Shown here piece after piece: positions 47,553-56,900 of a DNA stretch of 64,000 nt. The notes under the pieces were generated by a model. The model was not told the origin of the DNA. It ran no database searches and worked only from the letters and a program-made list of their open reading frames with translations. The stretch comes from Sporopachydermia quercuum. Its lineage: Eukaryota > Ascomycota > Sporopachydermiomycetes > Sporopachydermiales > Sporopachydermiaceae. The translations under genes and the position numbers were made by a program. Within the stretch, counting starts at the first letter, position 1. Each line of letters begins with the position of its first letter. The DNA lies in assembly GCA_001599295.1 (NCBI GenBank), contig BCGN01000007.1, forward strand, positions 981,791 through 1,045,790, given 5' to 3'.

Positions 47553-48668
47553 ATGAACAACCAATTAGACGCGGCAAGTCTATTGGACGCCTCAGTGCAG
47601 GACTTCTCGAGCCTCACTACAGAGTTCGCCCATATCCTACAGGAAATCCGTTTGAAAGACCTGAAGTTCTACGAAACACGGAAGCGAATCCAGCAGCGGG
47701 ACAATCAAATCCACAAATTCATCCGCACACACGGATCATTGGCACCGAACCCGAAAGAGACAACCACGTACCCAAAAATCGTTTCCGATTTTGAACTGGC
47801 AATGAAGCTACAGGAAGAAAAATCACAGTTAGCTAATACTGCACTACTTATATTTGAGAAGCACTATCAGAAGATGATGCAGCATATGGATGAACTAGAA
47901 GCACTCGGGTCGCTTCCTACACTTCCGCAGTTACCCGATGTGCAGCAATTAGCGGCAATCTTAAACGGGGAATTGAATCCATCGGCAGTTTCCGGCTCAG
48001 CTTCGGCAGTAGGAACCCCAGATAAGGTTTCCACTCGGAAATCTACCCCGCTTTCACGTCCCACTAAAAGACAAAGATTACAGTCGGGTTCTGGTTCTAA
48101 TGCCGGTTCTGTGGTAGGTACCCCACAACATTCAGCTCTCAGTAACACGAAGCTCTCTGATAGATCCCGAGGATCTACACCGGCTTCCGGGGCAGTCGCC
48201 ATTACCGGCTCGAACGCCCAAAATCTCCCCCATGGTTCTAACGGAAACACCGCAGTTGTGGAAAGAGCACAAAGATCTTCTAATCTAGGCGTCGGAACAG
48301 GTATTGATCTAAACGGTGGCCCTGTTCATGAAACGGAAGACGAACTGTACTGTTTCTGCCGCCAGGTAAGTTTTGGTGAAATGATTGGATGCGACAGCTC
48401 CGACTGTAAATATGAATGGTTTCATTATGGATGTGTCGGATTGAAAGAGCCTCCGACCGGTACATGGTATTGTCCCGATTGTGCCCGAAAGAAGGCTAAA
48501 GAGAAAGAAAAGGAGAAAGAGAAGGAGAAGGAAAAGGAAAAGGAGAAAGAGAAGGAGAAGGAGAAAGAGAAGGAGAAGGAGAAGGAGAAGGAGAAGGAGA
48601 AAGAGAAGGAGAAAGAGAAGGAGAAAGAAAAGGAGGGAAGAAGAGAGACTAGTCGAAGGAAGAAGTGA
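47553..48668 (+). CDS. YNG2: ING-family PHD protein Yng2 (NuA4 subunit)
   Basis: Yng2 is the ING-type subunit of the NuA4 histone H4/H2A acetyltransferase; its PHD finger binds H3K4me3. The 371-residue product (282 in S. cerevisiae) has an N-terminal ING helical domain (about 1-110, [20 protein letters not shown] then [20 protein letters not shown]), a Ser/Thr/Gly-rich linker, and a PHD finger from residue 264 ([36 protein letters not shown]) with all ligands present. A run of 23 Lys-Glu pairs follows (residues 316-361), then a short basic end. The long KE tail is unusual for the family. Start ATG at 47553. Esa1-complex assignment rests on family resemblance; Pho23 is less likely. Confidence 0.88.
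   Translation: MNNQLDAASLLDASVQDFSSLTTEFAHILQEIRLKDLKFYETRKRIQQRDNQIHKFIRTHGSLAPNPKETTTYPKIVSDFELAMKLQEEKSQLANTALLIFEKHYQKMMQHMDELEALGSLPTLPQLPDVQQLAAILNGELNPSAVSGSASAVGTPDKVSTRKSTPLSRPTKRQRLQSGSGSNAGSVVGTPQHSALSNTKLSDRSRGSTPASGAVAITGSNAQNLPHGSNGNTAVVERAQRSSNLGVGTGIDLNGGPVHETEDELYCFCRQVSFGEMIGCDSSDCKYEWFHYGCVGLKEPPTGTWYCPDCARKKAKEKEKEKEKEKEKEKEKEKEKEKEKEKEKEKEKEKEKEKEKEKEKEGRRETSRRKK
48498..48635 (+). repeat. AAGGAG/AAAGAG coding microsatellite, 46 codons
   Basis: Uninterrupted purine-only tract encoding 23 Lys-Glu pairs at the end of YNG2. Synonymous AAA/AAG and GAA/GAG changes show it is partly diverged. Length is likely to vary between strains. Confidence 0.9.
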
Positions 48669-50945
48669 AGTGCACTCTGTGGGTCATTGTGTGGGGCACT
48701 GGCACGGTATCAGCCAAACTCAATTCTTGATCATATAATGAAATATTCTTTGCTACAACCTTGCAACAATTCCCGTCGACTATTCTCTCACTAATTAATG
48801 GCTCTTTTTTAGTTTTTACTTGAGTTCAGACAATTAATGTCATATTTAAAAGTTATGGAAACCCAATTTCTCGTTCTTCGGCTTTGAATCTCGAATTGCC
48901 TCATTCCGTCAAGTTTAAGCTATTCCGCCGTCCGATCTCGCGCTCGGCTAGTTTTCTGGTCCGCTGGTTCTATCATTTAAAGAACTCGGGAAATAATATG
49001 AACAACACAGAAATATACTTGTAATACTGCAGTGTTATTTCTACTATAAAACGTGTTGATATTGTATTGAGTTTTGTCACAATATGTTGTACTGCAATAT
49101 GTATATAAATTCTGTTGGTGTATTGCGCTGTTGTTATATGTATAATATATCATATAGGCAGCTAATTGATAGCCAATTTCTATGCTCTCTTCTAGTATAC
49201 TATCGTAATGCGAACAAAAGAGAAAAGGGTCTAGAACTAGAAACTCTAATTAATCAACTAAATCCCAGGACACTCTGGCTAGCGATTAGAGCAAANAAGA
49301 TACTTGGCTGAAAGTACCGGTTTTCTTGGCTTCGTTTGAGAAACCAACCTCCTGGTGGTAACAATGATCTCTTTGTACTTCTTGCAGCATTGCACCTGCA
49401 CTTACTTTGATGACTTAATGATTAATAGTCAAACTATGGAGAAGTTGTCTAGGATTTCATTCACACAAACAATGTATATTCAGTACATCCCTGTAAATCC
49501 TCAGGAAGAAGAGAAGTTATAGATATGAACTCTTAAATATGTATATTAGTATTGAGAATAACGATTCATGCTGTATTTCTACTGTAATTGATAGTCTACT
49601 TGAATAGAAATGTATACTTTGAAATAGATTTCGGTCTGCTATTTAACTACCAGATCCAGTAACTCATATTCCGACTGACAGTTCCGATAAGTTCAGTGAA
49701 ATGCCGAAATGTCGATTTCGGCATTTAATTCATTGATTCGTTTTCATATGGAAATGAAAAATCTCTATCCGGTGGAAAGCGTGTCCTGAGATTGCAAGTT
49801 ACCGGACAGGTTAAGGTTTACCGAAGATAGTAGAAGAGAACAAAGAACATGTAACACGCTTTATGAATAACTTACGGAACTGACCTTATATGATTCTAAA
49901 AGATTAGAGAAATTGGTTTTATGAACAATGAGACATTTTTAGAATCAAATAAAAGCACTCCACACACTTGTCCATAAGGACGCGTGTCCAGTCAATAAAT
50001 CAATGAATACTCATTGTTTTGTAGATTACGTGAACAGGAATTAAGAATCAAGCGGATATTTCATGAGAATGGGAGAAAGAATGAAATAGCGGTTGTGCTG
50101 TTTCTCATCCCATTTCGTTCTTGTTTCACCCTGTACAGTCTAAAGCATCTTTATGGACAAGCAAAGAAGAGCAATATGAGACAAACATCTTTATCCAACC
50201 CTACTATCTAAATTCACTCACTGAAAAACGTAAACTAACTATACAGCTTTTGTCAGCTATTTTTTTAGCTTTCTATAACTTTCAGTAATTCTATCCGTTT
50301 TAATATATATACATAACCATCGATCGACAATAATCATGTCACAAGATAACAATAAAGTATCACATAATCATTTAATTGAATCACATGACCCCTATTTCCT
50401 AATTTGGCATCCCAAATAACTCTTTTAATGTATTTTGTATAACTTTCTACCAACTTCAGAAATCACAAACACAAACATCTGTACATGATCCTTCACCTAT
50501 CAACTCTTACACTTCCGTTAGTTTCCTTCGGCTCATCCAACGACTTTATTTTGTATTTGAACACTCAATTCAGTCACTGGATTTAAATATTATAACTAGA
50601 AGCTGCTAGTCCGCTTCGCTTTGCAGCCTCAATTTTCACACCCAAAGCAATTACTTACCGTGATTTGTTGTCACCAAGTACTGGAACTATATGTGAACGA
50701 TTCGGGTTGATCTCAAGTATTGGAACCATATATGAACGATTCGGGTTGATCTCGGATAAAAACAAGGTTCCAGATTATCTGAATTAGACAATAGTAGTTG
50801 CAACTTTATTGTGAATTGGCGGCTTGCCTCTCTTTTAACAGCCAGATCTGGCTCTATTTGTACTGACTTGCAACTACTCTTACTATTGAGGAACCCCACC
50901 ATTATAATTTCCTCTTTGAGGCTTTGACAGTAAACCATTTTCATT
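48669..50945. other. intergenic YNG2-TAO3
   Basis: About 2.3 kb containing the YNG2 3' end and the TAO3 promoter. ACGCGT, an MBF-type cell-cycle box, lies at 49980-49985, and a 39-base tandem duplication lies at 50675-50752. A 65-codon plus-strand frame near 50,014-50,211 has no recognisable content. Confidence 0.5.
50675..50752 (+). repeat. 39-base tandem duplication upstream of TAO3
   Basis: Copies at 50675-50713 and 50714-50752 abut and differ at 3 of 39 bases. The 3' half, GAACGATTCGGGTTGATCT, is identical in both. The second copy ends about 190 bases before the TAO3 ATG. Confidence 0.9.
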
Positions 50946-53900
50946 ATGGAGACTAATTTAATCCACCAAGATCACAAATACATCAACATTGACGCCGTGC
51001 ATACCGAAATAACACAAATATCAACAGAAATCGATCCCTCTTTAGACCGGCATGAGCTTACGGACCATCCTCACCATTCTCGGCAACCAAGCATAGACCA
51101 ATCGAGAGAACTGCCCGAAAGTATCCCGCTTTCGAGTCATCATACTCCTGTTGTGTCACCAATTTTACACCAGTACCCGCACTCTCCTAATTCTCAACCA
51201 GTGACCACCCCTCCATCGCGGCTAAAATCTTCCCTTGCTTCTCCCGATGCACCAAAATCGGGATTAGTGATGGAACCAACCCTTCCCGATTTACCCGTTG
51301 ATCGGAAGTCACTAACGTCGACACCCGTTTTGGAACGCAACCGGAGCTCGGGAACAATCTCTGTTTTGGGGGCTCCTTTAACTTATTCGTCTGAAAACGG
51401 AATACCCCATGGGTCTCTTTCTGTGCCACTCAGCCACATCCAAAGCCACAATACCGAATTCGGGTTACAGCCACCTGCCAGTTTGGGAGAAACAATAAAA
51501 AATGCTGCTAATTTACCCAATTTAAGCAATCAGCAGTCTCATCATACACCGCATACACAGCATACACCGCAAATGTCCACGGTAACAACGACAACGACAA
51601 CTGCAGCTGCAGTCACAGTCACAAGTTCAAACCCAGCCACAGCCAATCTTAATGCCAATTACGTAACTTTAACCGCAAGCCACAGAACTATGTCCCATTC
51701 GGGAAGTCTAACCTCGAGCCCCGCACCTCCAGAACCAATCACCCGCGCTTCTTCTCCTGCTCAGCCGCAGGGGCTTCAGCCACTACAACCATTACCGTCT
51801 AAGCCACCAACGGAATATACATTACACATACTTTTCACCCGATTTGTCCGACATGCTGAACGCAGGCTTTCGCTCTGCTTGAACTACCCCCTAGAGTCAG
51901 ATTTACCCGTGGAAGAATTACTGAAAGAAGGCGTAGATCCCGAGTTTGATAAGATTATTGCCTCATTAGGATATATAGCCCGGCGGAAGCCAAAACCAGT
52001 AATAGATTCAGTTATGTTCTGGAGGCGCAGCAAATCTGAAATGGCATCATTAGCTGCAACTGCCGAGAAAGCCGCTAACATGAATGAACCAAATGTGGTA
52101 TCAACACCGTCAACGCCACAGCAAAGCCACGAGTTTTATCCACAAACGCAAGCAGATCGAAATTCACAAAAGCCCAAAACCAGTAAATCAGTGATGTCCT
52201 CAAAAGGGAAGTTAAGCGGAGGGAGCAAATACACCGAAAACGGCAGAATTCCTAGCAATTCACCCCGAACCGGATATTATTCGACTGCTAACTCCAACTC
52301 TAATCCTATATCACCTTCCATTTCCATATCCGGAAAGTCAAGTGTTGGGTCAATATCCCTTTCTAGGAAACCGTCCCGAGTTTTTACTCGAATAAGTGGA
52401 AGCATGTCCCAATTAGGCTCCGTGTCACCAAAACTCAAGGAATCTCTTTCCTACTCTAGACATAAGTCTTCCTCAAACCCTATCCCTAACACTAATCCTA
52501 ACACTAATCCTAACACTAGTCCTAACACTAATCCTAACACTAATCCTAACCCTAATCCTCAAATTAACTCCAACCTTAATTCTGCTTCTGCCTCCGCTTT
52601 TGCCGCCGAACGCAAATCACTCGTTTCTGTGTACATTCTATGCCGAGTTCTTATTGAAATTGTTAAACAAACACCCCCGGAAACCATCGGAGATGACCTT
52701 TCGGAAAAGCTAGAGGAAATTATTTACGCTCAACTTAAAGCAAATAACCCGGAAACTGTTGTGGCTCATCCTATCCGAAGAGCGAACTGGAACCTTTTTG
52801 CCGAGCTTTTGGGGATAATGTCAGAAAAGAGATTTGTGTCTGTTTCGGATCGGTTTATATCCGATTTGGAAAAACTACCGGAGTTTCTTCCTAAAGAGGA
52901 TGAACCATTTGTCCAAACTCTAATTTTCGGCATGAAATATTTCCGGCTAATGATTTATCCCATGGAAAAACTCGAGGAATCGGCAGAATTTCTACAATCG
53001 CTAGGCAAATTTTACTCTCGGAGCGGGAACCCCAATATTCGAGACGCCTATGCCGAGATTCTATACCGGCTATTATTGCCGGCTGCAGCTTCTGTAACTG
53101 CGGAAGCTAATCATCCTTTGTGGTTAGAAGCTATGGAACTAATTTGGGCCAAAGCGGAACTTAATTTTACCCGCAAGAATCGAAATTGGAATCCTGCGTT
53201 CCCGTTGATTGGCACTGTCTTGTGTTGTGTACCTGCGGAACAGTTTTCGGAACGATGGGTTGAAACCTTAACCAGCGGCATATCGCGGATCAAAACTAGG
53301 GAAAGCCGAGTAGAGTTTGCTGTGGCTCAAGCGAGGCTTTTATGGGTGTTCCTATTCCGATGGACGGAATCATTGAACGCCACGTCTCGGAAGCTTGAGC
53401 CGCTTTTAACTAATTTATTCAAGGTTGGAAAACGGAACCTAATTACCTCGGAAGGGATGTTTTTAACCGCAGCCACAGAATGTATCCGCTATGCGGGACA
53501 ACGGGTAGATTTATACTTTGTATTAGAAAAGGCAATATTACCGCTTTTGGCGCCCGCTGCTGTTAAACACACAATTTTGGAAAATTTACCTAATGACCAG
53601 CTGATTGTGGCAATTCGCAGTTATTTTTCTGTTTTAAGCGACACCCATTTCCGTAATATGCCGCAATTTCCCACGGATTCGGAGCTTTCTCGACTAAATA
53701 GCCAAAAGGGGATAAACTATTGGGTAAAATACGCTAATAAAGCTGGAAATCATTATGAAAATAGTGGAACATTCCACCAGAATATCAGAAATAATCCAGT
53801 AAATGATGAATTCTCTCCCCATCCAACCCCACGGCCAACCCTGCATTTCAACCCGGATTATTCTGATATTTACTCGAAACAGTTCCGGGATATTTTTAGT

Positions 53901-56900
53901 AAACTGTTCACACAAATATCATCCCGAATCCGAACTGGTTCTGGCTCAATAGAAGTCTCGGGTAAACCTTCTGCTGCCCGGGCAGTTCAAGCTGCTCTCT
54001 ATTTTGCTGCTAACGGAATCGGCGGTGGAAGCGGAAGCGGGACAGAGAGCTCGGCTTTCCATTCTCGAAACTTACTAATAGAATTGGCTGCTACCGTTTT
54101 AGAGCTTGTTCCGTGGTGTATGCCTGAAAATACTCCATTTGGGCAACTAGTAGAAACGTTATGCCGGGCTGCGGTTTCAGAAGAGCTGAGAATTCGCCAA
54201 GCGGGAGAATCTGCTCTTCGGGAGATTTCCCAGAGAAGCAAACTCTCCCGAGTTTTGATTGCCACATTCGGAAGGTGTGCTTTTTGCCTAGATGATTCTG
54301 TGGCATCGGCGATTCCCAGCTCGGTTATTTTATACACAGGAACTTCGCAACGACTTCTGAGGATGTATGTGGAGCTAATAAGGTTATGGCTGGACGCGTT
54401 CAAGCGAAATTTTGGAGACGATACCGGAAACGATGGGGGAAATGCTGATAATGGCCATTACAATAATAATGTTAATCCCGGAAATAGTACCGGAACCGGG
54501 ACTGAATTAGAACTGAAACACATAGTAAATACAGTTCAGGAAGTAGAAGGATACGGTTTTTTCCTTTTGTGTAGTGAGAATTTCATTATCCGGAGACTCG
54601 GCATTGAAATTCTTCGACTTACGGTTCAATTTGATACGGCGTTAGGGGAGAAAACTGGGAAAGATGGATCGGCATTTTCCGAAACTCGGCTAATCTCGGT
54701 CATGGAGAAAGCCGAGTTTACGGAGCTTTTACCATACTCGAAAGCCGAACTGAGTCACGTTGAAAAAGCTCGATTAAGTAAATTAACCGCCAAACGGAGG
54801 AACTCGGGANTAGGCGTTTTAATCCGGCTTGCGGAATCCGATTACGGAGTAGATGCTGCTTTGTGGTTCCGAGCTTTTCCCAAGTTTCTAAGCTTGTGCT
54901 TTGAAAACTGTCCCCTTTCTACTGCATTATGTCGAGATTTTATATGCATTCGCTTAGTACAGCTATTTAGTCCAATATCTTCCGCTTCGGAAACCGATTT
55001 AGGAAATAGCTATGGCTATGGAAATAGCGGTACAAGTGGGGTAAATGCTCCAATGATAGAACGGAACCTTATTGAGCAGTGGAAACTCTATTTGATAGTT
55101 GCATGTGTAACTCTTACTGCTTCAGGCGAACAGAACCTTAATCTTCCATCAATTTCTTCCCTTATTTCTAATTCCGGCTCAATTAGCTCCAACCTTAACT
55201 CCCAATTGGGAACAAGCTCCGGATCCGCCGCTGGAACAGGTTCAAACCTCAACCTTAAAACTCAACCGCGGAGAACCGTCAACGACGCTAATAACCTATT
55301 TTTAATTGTACCCAGAAAACCTTATAAATTAACATCTGCACGCTCTGTGTTCCGAATGGTTTTAGTACTTCTCGGAACCGCCCCTGGAGAAATTCGGGAC
55401 GCTATTGTTCTAGGTTTGTCCTGCATAAATATCAACGTTTTCCGACCCCTTTTAGAGTGTTTTAAGCCGTTTTTAGATCGATGGTGCAGCAAAATTAGGA
55501 ACGGCACGGCCCAAAACTTAGCCACAATGGAGGATAAGCTAGGAATTGAAATTATACGCATTTTAAGCTTAGTTTCCCGGTTTTTAACCGAGAGAGAAGT
55601 TTATTCCGACTTGTGGCTGGTGCGGGAGATTTCGGAACTGTTTTATGCCTTACGGGTCCTGTTATTAGATGCCTCGGTTCAAGTAAGCTGGACGGCTCAG
55701 CCGCTAAGACGGTATTTCTGTGGATTTGTGCAAAATGTGTTTGCAGTAGTTAAGGTGGTCGAAGAAGCCGAACGCAACCCTGAGAATACCGGAAATAATA
55801 CCGCGATGCTTAAAGGACTCTTTTCCTTTGAGCAAAGAGTGGAAATGATGAAATATTTTGAAGAATGGTCGGGGTTCGGAAGAGCCTCGGAAGTGTGTCA
55901 GTCTCGGTACCGTTATATGGAAGAAACTTACTCCCGAACCGGAAAAGATATCCTTACTTTATCCGCTTCCATTGAGGTAGAACGGCATACACTTCAGATG
56001 GCTTCTGTTTCATGCATGTCGGCCTTGTTGTCAGGGCCTGTGCGGGAGGTCCGAATAGACGGAGACGTCAGTGGAGAAGGAATCGCTATGGGGATCGGAA
56101 GCGAAGGAGGTGGAGGCCTCGGAAGTGGCACTGCTACTATCTTATCGTTGCATTTACCGACCCTGATGGATTTCTTTGCAGATTTGTTTCGGAATGGAAC
56201 AGAACGGATTCAGTTCCGTGGCCGGACAGGCTTATTGAACCTTTTAGGGTATAATCCGACGGATGAATTACTTATTCAGGAAGTAGCCCGACAATGTTAT
56301 GCCGCCCATGATGAATCAGACGCGTCCCGAGGATTTTTTGTGCCATTAGCAGAAGTGCTGACGGATACCCTATTAGGTAAATGTTCCCAGAAAGGGACAA
56401 GTGACGGAATGCATACCAGTGTAGGTAATTTAGGCAATTCACCTTCGATTGAATTACTATTATCAGTAATTTGCTTATCTTTGTTCCAGTTAGGTAATAA
56501 CACATTAGAAGTCCGAATCTCAGCGTTCCGGCTACTTTCTGCTTGGAATTCGGGTAAAAATAGATCCGAAGTACTGGCACAACACCAATCGGGAATTTCT
56601 TCTCGCACTAAAGCAGTGTATTCTCGGGCCCAGATGGAGATAATCTCGTTGTTTGTGTCAGAAATCGGGTCCTCGGTTGATGTAATTGCCGAAGTTGCTG
56701 CTCAGTTCCGATATTTGCCCGAATTTGGGTCCGACTCAGCAAAATCAGATCTCGTTTCCGTCATTCTTCCTGCTTTACGTAATGTAATATTGGTTAAAGC
56801 CGATCCCAGAACTGCGGGGCCCGGCGACCTGAAAACCGATGCTAATAGAGAGAGTTTAGGAGTCGTTAGTACTTCCGGATTGTCTCCGAGTTCGGATTTG

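Noticed and set aside
48481-48738. Arg/Lys-rich frame overlapping the end of YNG2
   Set aside because: It is the shifted reading of the KE microsatellite; the YNG2 frame carries the PHD finger.
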